From: Prevotella sp. UBA4376
GTDB taxonomy: Bacteria; Bacteroidota; Bacteroidia; Bacteroidales; Bacteroidaceae
DNA length: 20,858 bases
Assembly: GCA_002391185.1 (NCBI GenBank)
Contig: DGRY01000135.1
Location: 1 to 20,858, forward strand
Reading direction: 5' to 3'
Shown here: in pieces, positions 1 through 8,807 of the stretch
How positions within the stretch are numbered: the first letter of the stretch is position 1
Layout of the letters: each line of letters begins with the position of its first letter
Position numbers and translations under genes: made by a program
The notes under the pieces: model-generated
The model's input: only the letters and a program-made list of their open reading frames with translations
Databases searched by the model: none
Told to the model about the DNA's origin: nothing

Positions 1-474
1 GTTCATTTCAACGATATCGACTCTGTTTATCCTACACTTCTTGCAGTTGTAGTGGCAGCCTCTGCCACTTTCTATGCAAGTATTCAGATCTTTGCACCCG
101 AGGTGTGGCGCCATTTCTATTATCATCCCACACTCAATCCTTTTTCGGTGCCCACATTGTTGTCTATATTCCTCATTTCTGTGTGGTCGATAATTATAAT
201 AGCCTTTGCTGCTGTCGATGACGCTCTGCATCTTCTTAGTAAGGCTGATGCGTTACTTTATCTCTGTGGTTTGGGAGCCGTGTGTGCAGTAAACTATATT
301 GTGTTCAGTATTTCAACTCTTTATTACATTGGTTATATATTGCTGGCCCTATACATTTATTATGCTTTCGACCGATATTACAATTGTAGCATGTCTAAAT
401 ATGTTTGTGGAAACTGTGGTGCCAAACTAGTCCACAAAGGGCGTTGTCCGCATTGCGGGGCATTAAACGTTTAA
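1..474 (+). CDS. Membrane protein with C-terminal zinc ribbon (5' partial)
   Basis: The reading frame is open from the first base of the window, so the true start lies upstream; the GTG at 52 is only the first internal start-like codon. About 157 codons are visible. They encode four hydrophobic segments (codons about 12-28, 50-73, 84-105 and 107-124). A short cytoplasmic-looking tail follows with two CxxC-type knuckles (CGNC and CPHC, 10 residues between), a typical zinc ribbon that ends almost at the C-terminus. I do not recognise the family. The zinc ribbon could bind nucleic acid or a protein partner or simply stabilise the tail. The gene ends with TAA and converges on the leftward HD-domain gene, with a bidirectional hairpin terminator between them. 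I am sure it is a real gene but not of its function. Confidence 0.75.
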   Translation, partial: VHFNDIDSVYPTLLAVVVAASATFYASIQIFAPEVWRHFYYHPTLNPFSVPTLLSIFLISVWSIIIIAFAAVDDALHLLSKADALLYLCGLGAVCAVNYIVFSISTLYYIGYILLALYIYYAFDRYYNCSMSKYVCGNCGAKLVHKGRCPHCGALNV

Positions 475-524
475 TGTTTACAGATTCATTATAAATGAGG
501 ATTTTATTTTTCCAGATTATCCGT

Positions 525-532
525 TATCTTTG
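525..532 (+). promoter_or_regulatory. Bacteroidota -7 box in front of a hairpin
   Basis: TATCTTTG matches the Bacteroidota -7 consensus TAnnTTTG and is followed by CA. The -33 position holds TTTT (502-505) 19 nt upstream rather than TTTG. Transcription would start near 539 and meet the terminator hairpin at 554-597 almost at once. This is either chance or the promoter of a very short RNA. Confidence 0.3.
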
Positions 533-553
533 CAACGATTATTTTCTGTTAGC

Positions 554-597
554 AAATAAATAGGGCTCCGTGCATTATGCAGGAGCCCTATTTATTT
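554..597. terminator. Bidirectional intrinsic terminator
   Basis: A perfect 16-bp inverted repeat (554-569 with 582-597) continues inward through TGCAT/ATGCA with one bulged G. The GC core GGGCTCC is flanked by AT-rich outer stems, so transcripts in both directions end in CTATTTATTT after the core. It sits between the convergent zinc-ribbon and HD-domain genes, which is the expected position for a shared terminator. Confidence 0.85.
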
Positions 598-641
598 CTT
601 GCTTGCTGATAGCCTTAGTTCACTTAGATATCAGCCTCGTT

Positions 642-1274
642 TTATTCTTTTTCTTCGTTATATATTTTGTTGAAGATGGAACGAAGTTGCGTTTTGTTGT
701 CAATGGTGTCGTGGATGATGTTTAGTTTTTGGGCATTTGGACTTGCTGGTATCCATAGATGAATGTAGCCCTGACGTGAGTATTTTTCTTCCATGTGGTT
801 GTTGAATCGTTCCCATTGTTCTTCCATGTTTTTCTCGGGATAGTTCTCAATGCCATATTGTATAGCACGACGGAAGATAGTTTCTGGGTCGAGGTCTCTG
901 TCGGCTTCAGCAATAATTTTACCGTATATACTTCTTGGTGCTTTTGATGCAGAAGCACGATGATCTTCGACAGCTTCTTTCATAATCTTTATTTTCTCAG
1001 TGCTGAACCATTTCTTCAAGCGTGCATCGGCTTGAAGAATTTTTCCTCCTGTGATGTGGTGAATGGCACGTGGACCACTCATTCCTAAATCGTGATATGC
1101 AGCAATAACATACACCATATCAATGTCGGCACCTGTTGTGTTTACTAATTGCAGTGCATTGCGGATGACGCGTGTTACGTGTTCTAATCCGTGGCTGCGA
1201 CCGAATTCAGCGTATCGTGGAAGAATGTTTTTCTCAACAAACTCCATGAGGTCGAGTGATACTTGCTGCTTCAT
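642..1274 (-). CDS. HD-domain phosphohydrolase family protein
   Basis: This 210-residue protein has the HD-superfamily metal-binding pattern: SHGLEHV (His28, His32), AAYHDLGM (His61-Asp62), EDHR (His105) and EADRDLD (Asp125 region). HD proteins of this size are metal-dependent phosphohydrolases acting on nucleotides or other phosphoesters; the substrate cannot be read from the sequence. There is no signal peptide or membrane segment, so it is probably cytoplasmic. It is the last gene of a leftward cluster and starts 20 bp after the prenyltransferase stop, so it is likely co-transcribed and ends at the terminator at 554-597. The tail after about residue 150 is charged and helical. The family call is secure, the specific role is not. 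Confidence 0.85.
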   Translation of the reverse strand: MKQQVSLDLMEFVEKNILPRYAEFGRSHGLEHVTRVIRNALQLVNTTGADIDMVYVIAAYHDLGMSGPRAIHHITGGKILQADARLKKWFSTEKIKIMKEAVEDHRASASKAPRSIYGKIIAEADRDLDPETIFRRAIQYGIENYPEKNMEEQWERFNNHMEEKYSRQGYIHLWIPASPNAQKLNIIHDTIDNKTQLRSIFNKIYNEEKE

Positions 1275-1294
1275 ATTGTTATATTGTTATTTAA

Positions 1295-2239
1295 TTACCA
1301 GAAGAGTAATATTGTAATTACTGATGTTATTCCGAAGAAGAACATGTTGCGTGCTGTTAGTCCTAGAACCTTGTTTAGTTCACGTCCTTGTTTTATTTTC
1401 TTCATTGTTCGGTATGTGGTGACGTGGAAGAAAATGTATATGCTTGTTAGCAGTAATGCTATTACATAGTCTAAAATTGTGTGTGATGATGTTGGCTTGA
1501 AAAGTGTGGTGCAAAGAATTATGATTGCTCCTATGAATCCGAGATTTTGATATAGCAGTTCAGAGGCAGTTGTTCCAATTCGTACAACGAGAGTGTTTTT
1601 TCCATCGCGTTTGTCGTTATCGCGATCGCGATAGTTGTTTATGATGAGTAGTGTGTCGATGACTACTCCGCATGCTATTCCTGCAAAGAGGAGTCGTAAA
1701 TTGAATACCTGCATTTCTTGTGGAACAATTACCCAGTAGGTGAAATATACAGGTACTATTCCGAAGAATACTAATACTAATATGTCGCCAAGTCCGAGGT
1801 AGCTGAGCTTTGTGGTGTAGAGAAAAGCAAATAGCACGCATAGAGCGCCTACAATAATCATAGTCCATCCGCCATATATAACAAGTGGTAGTCCTGTGAG
1901 GCATCCTAAAAGACTTGTTATTATGAGTCCCATGCGCATTTTGGGAAGTGTAATCCAACCTTCGGAGCATGCTCTCTTTGGTCCCAGTCGTGTTTCTACA
2001 TCATCATTACCTTTTATGCAATCGAAATAGTCGTTGATAAAATTGCTGTCTATTTGCATGATGAATGCAAAAAGAAAGCAAAGTATTGCAGGAATAACCT
2101 GAAAATTATTTGTAGTGGTTTCTGCCCATGCAATGGCAGTGCCAATCATCACTGGGACTGCAGCTCCGCTTAGTGTTTTGGGGCGTGCTGCAAGAATCCA
2201 TGCTCTAAGACTATTTGTTTTTACTTGACTATCTGACAT
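1295..2239 (-). CDS. menA: 1,4-dihydroxy-2-naphthoate polyprenyltransferase (UbiA family)
   Basis: This 314-residue integral membrane protein of the UbiA superfamily has about eight to nine hydrophobic helices. The first Asp-rich motif is NDYFDCIKGNDD (residues 69-80) and the second is NNYRDRDNDKRDGKNTL (201-217). Both bind the Mg-diphosphate of the prenyl donor. The second motif and the N-terminal ARPKTL are typical of MenA, which attaches a polyprenyl chain to 1,4-dihydroxy-2-naphthoate to make demethylmenaquinone, the respiratory quinone precursor of Bacteroidota. The gene begins 14 bp after the porin stop and is followed 20 bp later by the HD gene. Another UbiA-family activity is possible but less likely given the motif match. 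Confidence 0.9.
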   Translation of the reverse strand: MSDSQVKTNSLRAWILAARPKTLSGAAVPVMIGTAIAWAETTTNNFQVIPAILCFLFAFIMQIDSNFINDYFDCIKGNDDVETRLGPKRACSEGWITLPKMRMGLIITSLLGCLTGLPLVIYGGWTMIIVGALCVLFAFLYTTKLSYLGLGDILVLVFFGIVPVYFTYWVIVPQEMQVFNLRLLFAGIACGVVIDTLLIINNYRDRDNDKRDGKNTLVVRIGTTASELLYQNLGFIGAIIILCTTLFKPTSSHTILDYVIALLLTSIYIFFHVTTYRTMKKIKQGRELNKVLGLTARNMFFFGITSVITILLFW

Positions 2240-2253
2240 ATTTTTCTATCTCC

Positions 2254-4572
2254 TTAATTAAAGAAGTTCCAGCTCAATCCGATGCGGAAAATTCGGTCGT
2301 TGAGTGCATAATGAGGTACAAGGAAATAGTTGCGTTTGCCTGAACCTGCATTGATGTGACTCATCATTACAAAGAAGCGTGTGTGCTTGAGGTGGAAATT
2401 GGCATATACGTTAACGATAGGGTAGTTACCTATTTCTATACGTGTGTCGGGCTCTCCCTCAGCAGCCATGTTCTTCTGTACGGTGTATTGTCCGAGCATA
2501 GGACTATAGTCTGGAGCGTAGTATTTTGTGAAATATCTTACATCTGCTCCGAAATCGCATTTCAGCACTTTTGCAATTTTAAAGCGTAGATATAGATTTG
2601 AGTATGCGTTGAGGTCAGGAACAGGCAACACGTTGTTGTTGCTTGAGCGCTGATAGGTTATAACATTTTCCCAGTTCAGAGGTCCGAAAGTGAAGTCTTG
2701 TGATAGTTGGGCTGTAAGTAGGTTGATATCGGTTGCGTTTTGTTCAACATTTACAAAATAACCTGTACGACCTGTTGTGGTTGCATTGTAGCCCGACACG
2801 AAGAATGTGTAGTTGCTAATCTCATCGACTGCAACTCGCAGAGTGGTACGTGTCTTTTTATACGCAAATATTCCTTGAATGCGTGTGTGTGTAATCTTGC
2901 TTAAGTCTTCGTTGTCCCACCATAGATGCTTAGAGTGGTAATGTTGATAATAGTGTGTAGGGTTGATATGATGGAAGAAACCACTTGCTGCAAGAGTTAC
3001 AGTATCGCCAAACAAAGGGAAGTTCAGGTCGATGTTTGCGTCGATTTTCAACTGCCCAGCCTCGTCTCCAGCAATCCATGATTCTCCGATAACATTATAG
3101 TGAAGTGTGTTGCCTTGTGTTTTCGAAAGTTGAGCTCCAATGCTGAAGTTATGCTCATTCTCAGATGTTGTTCCACCAACAGAGTCGGGAAGTGAGAAGT
3201 GCTCTAATTCGTGTGTGACAAACGCCTTCAAACCAGCCTTTGCCCATTTGTTGAAGCCTTCGAGCAATGATATTGCAAATGTGTTTTTAAGACTGTAGTG
3301 CTTAGTCATATCGTATATAGAATCGCCTGGTAGCACCTGGTTGACATTATATGTATGAGCATAGAAGTCTTTAGGTGTTTGATAAGCCTCATATATGCGA
3401 CGATAGTTGTTGAAGTTGAGTGTGTGAATGAAACTTGTTACAGGAACGTATTCATTCTTCACCCATGCAGTATCTTCTTTTGTTTTTTTCTCTATAGCCA
3501 GCAAGCTATCGGCTGCAGCTTTGCCGTGAACACTGATGCGTTGTCCCTTGTCTGTGTCCATTATAGTTGGTTCGTTACCAGCAATGACTGCATTGTCGGG
3601 ACGTCCAGAAAGAGGGGCTTGGTTGTCGTATTCACGTCCTTCTTCCTTAGCTCTCTCCTTAGCTTTCTTGGCGTTTTCTTCTTTCTTGGCTTCTATAGCA
3701 AATTTCTTTGCTTTGATTTCGTCTTCGGTCATAGGTACCTTGCGGTTGAAGCCCAAGCTATAACGGTGCGTGAAGAGAATGTGCTGATTATCGTTACGGT
3801 TCCAGTTTTGTTCTAGAACAGTAGGGATTTCGCTTGTAGTATAGTTGTCGCTAAAGCTTTCAGGGTGAATGATATAGTTGTCGTCGGTTATACCACCGTT
3901 CTCTGTAACTTTTTGGTGATTGGTTGTGAAGAGTAGGTGAGCCTGGTAACGGTCGCCTAAATACGAACCATAGAGCGTGTAGTTGAAGTGTGATGTAGCC
4001 TGACTGTTGTAATAACCTCTACCATAGATATAGTCGAAGTTGAATCCCACGCCAAGACGTTTTCCTGCATTCACACCAAATTTTGCGGTGAAATGGTCTT
4101 CGCCATTGATGCGGTCGCCACACGAATTGAAGGTTAGGTTTGTGATTGGCGACAGAGTATTGGTGAAATGGAACAGTGCTGGGTCTTTGACAAAGAAGTC
4201 GTATGGCTGTATGAATATAAATTGTTCATCGGCCTCAGGACGATCAATGAAAATTCTGTTGATGCGTGGTGATCCCAGGTTTCCAAGTGCGTTGTATTCG
4301 CCACGAAGTCCTGTGGTGAATATAGAGTTCATGAACATGTGTGAAACTGTATCGGGAACAGCATCTGTGCGATCGCCAAAACGTGAGTCTATAGTCCATA
4401 CCTTGATACCCTTTGGTATCTCTTTGTTGCTTCCTAAAGAATCTGGGCTTATTTGTCCTCGCTTGGAGATATTACCATTAGGATCAATTTGATTATACTG
4501 GTTGTCGTCAAATTGGGCAAAAGCCTGCGTTACAAGAGTAAGCAGGCATAGTGTAGAGAATAGTTTCTTCAT
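2254..4572 (-). CDS. Putative beta-barrel porin, outer membrane
   Basis: I chose the ATG at 4572 (protein of 772 residues) because it begins a clear signal peptide: MKK, a hydrophobic core, and AFA-Q at about residue 19. The longer frame from 4638 adds 22 residues rich in Cys and His and would overlap the upstream gene. The ATG overlaps that gene's stop in TAATG, a usual coupling arrangement. The mature part has ALGNLGSPRINRIF (residues 95-108), a signature of Bacteroidota 'putative porins', then alternating aromatic/polar strands, and it ends GLSWNFFN, consistent with a barrel C-terminus. Residues about 281-372 form a Lys/Glu-rich, probably helical insertion between barrel strands. It should lie in the outer membrane and be folded by the BAM complex. 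The cargo is unknown. Confidence 0.85.
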   Translation of the reverse strand: MKKLFSTLCLLTLVTQAFAQFDDNQYNQIDPNGNISKRGQISPDSLGSNKEIPKGIKVWTIDSRFGDRTDAVPDTVSHMFMNSIFTTGLRGEYNALGNLGSPRINRIFIDRPEADEQFIFIQPYDFFVKDPALFHFTNTLSPITNLTFNSCGDRINGEDHFTAKFGVNAGKRLGVGFNFDYIYGRGYYNSQATSHFNYTLYGSYLGDRYQAHLLFTTNHQKVTENGGITDDNYIIHPESFSDNYTTSEIPTVLEQNWNRNDNQHILFTHRYSLGFNRKVPMTEDEIKAKKFAIEAKKEENAKKAKERAKEEGREYDNQAPLSGRPDNAVIAGNEPTIMDTDKGQRISVHGKAAADSLLAIEKKTKEDTAWVKNEYVPVTSFIHTLNFNNYRRIYEAYQTPKDFYAHTYNVNQVLPGDSIYDMTKHYSLKNTFAISLLEGFNKWAKAGLKAFVTHELEHFSLPDSVGGTTSENEHNFSIGAQLSKTQGNTLHYNVIGESWIAGDEAGQLKIDANIDLNFPLFGDTVTLAASGFFHHINPTHYYQHYHSKHLWWDNEDLSKITHTRIQGIFAYKKTRTTLRVAVDEISNYTFFVSGYNATTTGRTGYFVNVEQNATDINLLTAQLSQDFTFGPLNWENVITYQRSSNNNVLPVPDLNAYSNLYLRFKIAKVLKCDFGADVRYFTKYYAPDYSPMLGQYTVQKNMAAEGEPDTRIEIGNYPIVNVYANFHLKHTRFFVMMSHINAGSGKRNYFLVPHYALNDRIFRIGLSWNFFN

Positions 4573-4817
4573 TATTTGTGAAAGAGTCTTAGGGAAACCT
4601 CTGCAAACTTTACAATAACAGCAACGATGACAATGCATATTGCTATATTCTTATTCTGGTGTGAGAACCAATAAACAAGAGCTCCCACAATAGCCAAAAG
4701 CATAAACACAAGGTTCAGAATATTGCGTAACTTAAACAACGGTTCATTTTTCGTGTTTATAGGTTCCAGTCTGTGCTTGTGCTCAAATGTTGTCTTTTCT
4801 TCTATGTTGTTATTCAT
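4572..4817 (-). CDS. Small two-helix membrane protein, unknown function
   Basis: This 81-residue protein has a charged N-terminal half (residues 1-30) followed by two hydrophobic helices at about 31-51 and 57-73 and a short basic end. It has no signal peptide and no recognisable catalytic motif. It lies between a secreted DUF4468 protein (29 bp upstream) and the porin, whose start codon overlaps its stop by one base, so translation of the two is probably coupled. The tight packing and conserved-looking topology make it a real gene. It could assist or regulate the adjacent envelope proteins, but that is only inference from position. Confidence 0.75.
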   Translation of the reverse strand: MNNNIEEKTTFEHKHRLEPINTKNEPLFKLRNILNLVFMLLAIVGALVYWFSHQNKNIAICIVIVAVIVKFAEVSLRLFHK

Positions 4818-4846
4818 TTCTTCTGTTTGTTTTATGATGAATAAAT

Positions 4847-5599
4847 TTACTGTAATTCTTCAATGATACTCTCGAAACGATCAACCGTTTTGCGACGGAA
4901 CTTTCCAGTGATGCGATTAAGTTTAGTGCCCTTCTTGTTCAGGCAGTATTTGTCTGTTATCAGTTCCTCGGCGGGCGCTTTGAAACCAGTAGGGCGGTCT
5001 TTTTCGTACTCGTAGTTGATACGCTTCATCTCAACCTCGGCAACGCCATCCTTACAAGTTATCATGAGTATATAGTTCATCAAAGCACGATCGAGCGATA
5101 GTGCGTTGCTATGAAAAACCAGGTATTCAAATATTTTTGCGCCCAGTTTGTGCTCGTTCTCGTTTGACAATACGAGTGCACTTTGGTCGAGAGATGTTTC
5201 AGCACCGATAAGCTCAATGAGTTTGTCGTACATGGCAGCATACACCTCGTCTGCATTTTTACCTGGAATATTTATAGTTTTGCTGAATACAACTTTTCCG
5301 TCTATAGTAGGAACAGCTCCAGCAAGATATTTCTCATCTTTGTTTTCCGTTAAAGCGCCTATGGCTTTTTGTGCCTTGGCCTTTATAGCTTCTAATTCGG
5401 CTTTTGTAGTTGCTTTTTTATTGTTGAAGGTTGTTACTGCAGTCTTTTCGCTTTCTTTTTTAGCTTCTATAACAGCCTTTTTTGCAGCTTCGAGGGCTTT
5501 CTGTGCTTCTTCAAGGCGTTTTTGTGCAGCCTCTACATCATTCTGTGCAAAGGCAGCCAAAGGCATAAATGCCATCAAGGTTATGAACAGTTTTTTCAT
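4847..5599 (-). CDS. Secreted DUF4468-type protein with N-terminal coiled coil
   Basis: This 250-residue protein begins with a signal peptide (MKKLFITLMAFMPLAAFA, cleavage before Gln19). Residues about 22-82 form a strongly helical Ala/Lys/Glu stretch with heptad character, probably a coiled coil. From about residue 98 (GKVVFSKTINIPGKNADEVY) it resembles DUF4468, a Bacteroidales periplasmic domain with a TBP-like fold and no known function. The sequence upstream of the ATG reads AGGAG with five bases before the start, a Shine-Dalgarno that is unusually good for this phylum. It appears to be the first gene of the leftward cluster, 87 bp after uvrB. The domain assignment is from memory of family motifs. 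Confidence 0.75.
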   Translation of the reverse strand: MKKLFITLMAFMPLAAFAQNDVEAAQKRLEEAQKALEAAKKAVIEAKKESEKTAVTTFNNKKATTKAELEAIKAKAQKAIGALTENKDEKYLAGAVPTIDGKVVFSKTINIPGKNADEVYAAMYDKLIELIGAETSLDQSALVLSNENEHKLGAKIFEYLVFHSNALSLDRALMNYILMITCKDGVAEVEMKRINYEYEKDRPTGFKAPAEELITDKYCLNKKGTKLNRITGKFRRKTVDRFESIIEELQ

Positions 5600-5631
5600 T
5601 TTTCTCCTATTTATATTTACTATTTAAAAAA

Positions 5632-5639
5632 CAAAAGTA
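5632..5639 (-). promoter_or_regulatory. Candidate -7 box for the DUF4468-porin-menA cluster
   Basis: On the minus strand this reads TACTTTTG, matching TAnnTTTG. It lies 33 bp upstream of the DUF4468 gene's ATG. No good TTTG is found 19-21 nt further upstream, so the call rests on the -7 match and the position between uvrB and a new gene group. Confidence 0.45.
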
Positions 5640-5686
5640 ATAAATTATATCGAGAAACTAATCGTTGTTAGATTTTTTTTTAGCTT

Positions 5687-7735
5687 TTAGCCTTTCTCGG
5701 CAAGCAGGTCTTGCAAACGTATAATCTCGTCGCGATACTGAGCAGCTTGTATAAAGTCGAGGTCTTTGGCTGCAAGCTTCATGAGCTTTGTGGTGTTTTC
5801 GATGCTCTTCTGAAGTTCTTCCTTCGACATTTTCATGCTTACAGGATCGGCAGCGAAGGCATTGTTGTCGGGTTCGATATACACCTGTGCAGCAGGCATA
5901 TTTGCTTTTGTTGTGCGAGTGCGTGCAGTTTCTTCACTTTGACTTTGTGGAAGAGCTGTCTTTATCTCTTTGATGATTTGTTGTGGAGTAATGCCATGTT
6001 CTTCGTTGTACTTTATCTGGATGGTGCGGCGGCGAGCAGTCTCGTCTATTGTGCGTTGCATACTCTCAGTTATGGTGTCGGCATACATGATTACCTTTCC
6101 GTTTACGTTTCGTGCTGCTCTACCAGCGGTCTGAGTGAGACTGCGGTGTGAGCGCAAGAATCCTTCCTTATCGGCGTCAAGGATGGCTACGAGAGAAACT
6201 TCAGGAAGGTCGAGACCTTCTCGGAGCAGGTTTACACCAACAAGAACATCGAATACACCAGCACGAAGGTCCATCATTATCTTTACTCTGTCGAGGGTGG
6301 CAACATCGCTATGAATGTATGTTGCACGCACATTGTGGTTAAGCAGGTATTCGGTGAGTTCTTCAGCCATTCTTTTTGTGAGGGTGGTGATAAGAACACG
6401 TTCCTGTCGGTGAGTGCGAGTGAGAATCTCGTCCATGAGGTCGTCAATCTGATTTTCGCTTGGTCGCACCTCAATTTCCGGATCGAGCAAACCTGTAGGT
6501 CGAATGAGCTGTTCTACAACAACACCCTCGGCTTCTTGAAGTTCGAAATTGGCTGGAGTTGCAGAAACATATATCACTTGATTGATGAGACTTTGAAATT
6601 CTTCAAATCTCAGCGGACGGTTGTCGAAGGCTGCAGGCAAACGGAAACCATATTCTACAAGATTTTGTTTCCGGGCTCTGTCGCCACCGTACATGGCGCC
6701 AATTTGCGGAACACTTACATGACTCTCGTCGATAACCATAAGAAAATCCTTTGGGAAAAAGTCGAGAAGACAGTAGGGGCGTTCGCCTGCTTGACGGCCG
6801 TCAAAATAACGGCTGTAGTTTTCTATGCCCGAGCAATGTCCCAATTCTTTAATCATTTCTATGTCGTATTCCACACGTTCCTTTATGCGCTGAGCTTTTA
6901 TTCCGTCACCCAGTTCGGTGAAATACTCCACTTGTTTTGTTAAGTCATCCTGTATGTTTCTAATGGCAATCTCTTGCTGCTCTTTTGATGTTACAAACAG
7001 GTTGGCTGGATATATTTCGTAGTCGCTGAATGATGCTATTCTGTGGAACGTATCGGCATCTACTTCTTCAATGCAGTCAATTTCATCGTCCCACCATGTT
7101 ATGCGTAGAACATTGTCGCTATATGCAAGGAAAATGTCAACAGTGTCGCCTTTAACGCGGAAGTTTCCTCGCTTCAATTCTATATCGTTTCTAACGTATA
7201 GAGAGTCGACTAATTTACGTAAGAAATCATTACGGTCTATAATTTGCCCCTTTTTTACTTTTATAATATTTTCCTGCAGGGCAACAGGTCCGCCCATACC
7301 GTAAATACATGAAACTGAAGATACAACAATAACGTCTTTTCTTCCTGAGAGTAAGGCAGATACTGCACCAAGACGAAGCTTGTCGATTTCCTCGTTTATA
7401 GCCAAGTCTTTTTCAATGTAAGTATCTGTTGTAGGCAGGTAAGCTTCAGGTTGATAATAGTCGTAATAACTTACATAATACTCCACGGCGTTGTTAGGAA
7501 AAAAGCCTTTCATTTCCTCGTAAAGCTGAGCTGCCAATGTTTTGTTATGACTAAGAATCAGTGTAGGTTTGTTTACATTGGCAATTACGTTTGCAATGGT
7601 AAATGTTTTACCCGATCCAGTCACACCTAACAAAACTTGGGCTGGGTCTCCGTTCTTTACACCTTGTGATAGCTGTCGGATAGCTTCAGGTTGATCACCT
7701 GTAGGTTTGTATTTTGAAGTTATTTTAAAGTCCAT
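5687..7735 (-). CDS. uvrB: UvrABC excinuclease subunit B
   Basis: This 682-residue protein is full length for UvrB, the DNA-damage verification helicase of nucleotide excision repair. It receives damaged DNA from UvrA and positions UvrC for incision. It shows a Walker A motif GVTGSGKT (residues 37-44), the beta-hairpin region YYDYYQPEAY (90-99), the DEAD-like box VIDESH, the helicase motif QTAGRAARN, and a C-terminal UVR motif (about 645-680, RDEIIRLQDLL) that contacts UvrC. It starts with ATG at 7735, divergent from bamD. It is not obviously part of the downstream envelope cluster, which has its own promoter-like box in the 87-bp gap. Confidence 0.98.
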   Translation of the reverse strand: MDFKITSKYKPTGDQPEAIRQLSQGVKNGDPAQVLLGVTGSGKTFTIANVIANVNKPTLILSHNKTLAAQLYEEMKGFFPNNAVEYYVSYYDYYQPEAYLPTTDTYIEKDLAINEEIDKLRLGAVSALLSGRKDVIVVSSVSCIYGMGGPVALQENIIKVKKGQIIDRNDFLRKLVDSLYVRNDIELKRGNFRVKGDTVDIFLAYSDNVLRITWWDDEIDCIEEVDADTFHRIASFSDYEIYPANLFVTSKEQQEIAIRNIQDDLTKQVEYFTELGDGIKAQRIKERVEYDIEMIKELGHCSGIENYSRYFDGRQAGERPYCLLDFFPKDFLMVIDESHVSVPQIGAMYGGDRARKQNLVEYGFRLPAAFDNRPLRFEEFQSLINQVIYVSATPANFELQEAEGVVVEQLIRPTGLLDPEIEVRPSENQIDDLMDEILTRTHRQERVLITTLTKRMAEELTEYLLNHNVRATYIHSDVATLDRVKIMMDLRAGVFDVLVGVNLLREGLDLPEVSLVAILDADKEGFLRSHRSLTQTAGRAARNVNGKVIMYADTITESMQRTIDETARRRTIQIKYNEEHGITPQQIIKEIKTALPQSQSEETARTRTTKANMPAAQVYIEPDNNAFAADPVSMKMSKEELQKSIENTTKLMKLAAKDLDFIQAAQYRDEIIRLQDLLAEKG

Positions 7736-7766
7736 AAAAAAAGAAACTAATTACCTGTTTATCATG

Positions 7767-7774
7767 CAAAAATA
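7767..7774 (-). promoter_or_regulatory. Candidate -7 box for uvrB
   Basis: On the minus strand this reads TATTTTTG (TAnnTTTG), 31 bp upstream of the uvrB ATG, in the divergent uvrB-bamD gap. The -33 element is poor, so the promoter is only partly supported. Confidence 0.45.
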
Positions 7775-7836
7775 CTAAATTCCAGCCTAATATGCGTTAT
7801 AAAGGTTAATAAATTGCGAAAAATTGTATTTTTTAC

Positions 7837-7867
7837 TTTGTAAGCTCTTCAAAAATATGTATCTTTG
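7837..7867 (+). promoter_or_regulatory. Bacteroidota promoter for bamD-rpoZ-DUF4293
   Basis: TTTG (7837-7840), a 19-nt spacer, and TATCTTTG (7860-7867) match the Bacteroidota primary sigma factor consensus. The start point would be near 7874, giving a leader of about 13 nt before the bamD ATG at 7887. This is one of the clearest promoters in the window. Confidence 0.85.
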
Positions 7868-7886
7868 CAAGTCGTAAAATAAAGTT

Positions 7887-8759
7887 ATGAAGAAACTCGT
7901 ATCATCATCCCTCTTAGGAGCTGCATTACTGTTGAGCAGTTGTTCAAGTCAGTTCAATGCGGTATATAAGCTAAATGACTATACTTACAAGTATGAGTAT
8001 GCCAAAGAATGTTTTGCTAACGGCAAGTATCAGAAAGCAATCTCTCTTCTAAATGATGTTGTTACCCCATTGAAGGGTACGGAGAATGCTCAAGAGAGTT
8101 TGTATATGCTTGCTATGGCGGAATATTGCAGTATGGATTACGATGGTGCAGCGCAGGCTTTCAAGCGTTATTATCAGTCGTATCCAAAGGGGTATTTGGC
8201 AGAACATGCCCATTTCTATGAGGGAGAGAGTATTTTCGAGAGCACTCCAGAGCCACGTCTTGATCAGAGCATGACAGTGTCGGCTATCACCTCTTTCCAG
8301 AACTATCTTGACTTGTATCCCGATGCTCAGATGAAGAAGCAGGCACAGCAGCGCCTTTTTGAACTTCAGGACAAGCTTGTGATGAAAGAGCTTCATTCTG
8401 CAAAGTTGTATTATAATCTCGGGTCGTATTTTGGCAACTGCGAAGATGGTAATGGAAACAACTATGAAGCATGTATCGTTACCAGTCAGAATGCGTTGAA
8501 GGATTATCCTTACACCACATTACGTGAAGACTTTGCCTTGCTTATCATGAAGAGTAAATTTGAACTTGCCCAGCAGAGTGTAGATTCAAAGAAGGTGGAG
8601 CGTTATCAGGATGCCGAAGACGAGGCTTATGGTTTCATCAACGAATATCCTGATTCTAAGGATAAAAAACGTGCCGAGGAATATATTGAAAAATGCAAGA
8701 AATATCTTTCTAAGCACGAGAATGATAAGATAGGAGAAGACGAGTTGGTTAACAATTAA
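7887..8759 (+). CDS. bamD: Outer membrane protein assembly factor BamD
   Basis: This 290-residue lipoprotein has a signal peptide ending in the lipobox LSSC, lipidated at Cys19. The rest is alpha-helical with TPR-like repeats: a first pair around NGKYQKAISLLNDVV, then DYDGAAQAFKRYYQSYPKG, and ITSFQNYLDLYPD. These are the hallmark of BamD/ComL proteins, which sit on the periplasmic face of the outer membrane and act with BamA to insert beta-barrel proteins. The spacing and the typical 'YPKGYLAEHA' region match Bacteroidota BamD. It is first in an operon with rpoZ (48-bp gap) and the DUF4293 gene, behind a strong promoter. Confidence 0.93.
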   Translation: MKKLVSSSLLGAALLLSSCSSQFNAVYKLNDYTYKYEYAKECFANGKYQKAISLLNDVVTPLKGTENAQESLYMLAMAEYCSMDYDGAAQAFKRYYQSYPKGYLAEHAHFYEGESIFESTPEPRLDQSMTVSAITSFQNYLDLYPDAQMKKQAQQRLFELQDKLVMKELHSAKLYYNLGSYFGNCEDGNGNNYEACIVTSQNALKDYPYTTLREDFALLIMKSKFELAQQSVDSKKVERYQDAEDEAYGFINEYPDSKDKKRAEEYIEKCKKYLSKHENDKIGEDELVNN

Positions 8760-8807
8760 TCTCTTTCAATGCAATAGAAAATAAAAAAATAAGTATAAAG
8801 TTTTAAT

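Noticed and set aside
4573..4638. Longer N-terminus for the putative porin
   Set aside because: The extra residues overlap the upstream small gene and would bury the signal peptide.
5640..5686. uvrB terminator
   Set aside because: The run of T residues is on the wrong strand for uvrB and no strong stem precedes an equivalent tract on the coding strand.
6311..6943. Long plus-strand open frame of 210 codons opposite uvrB
   Set aside because: It lies wholly inside uvrB, whose identity is certain, and its product resembles no known family.
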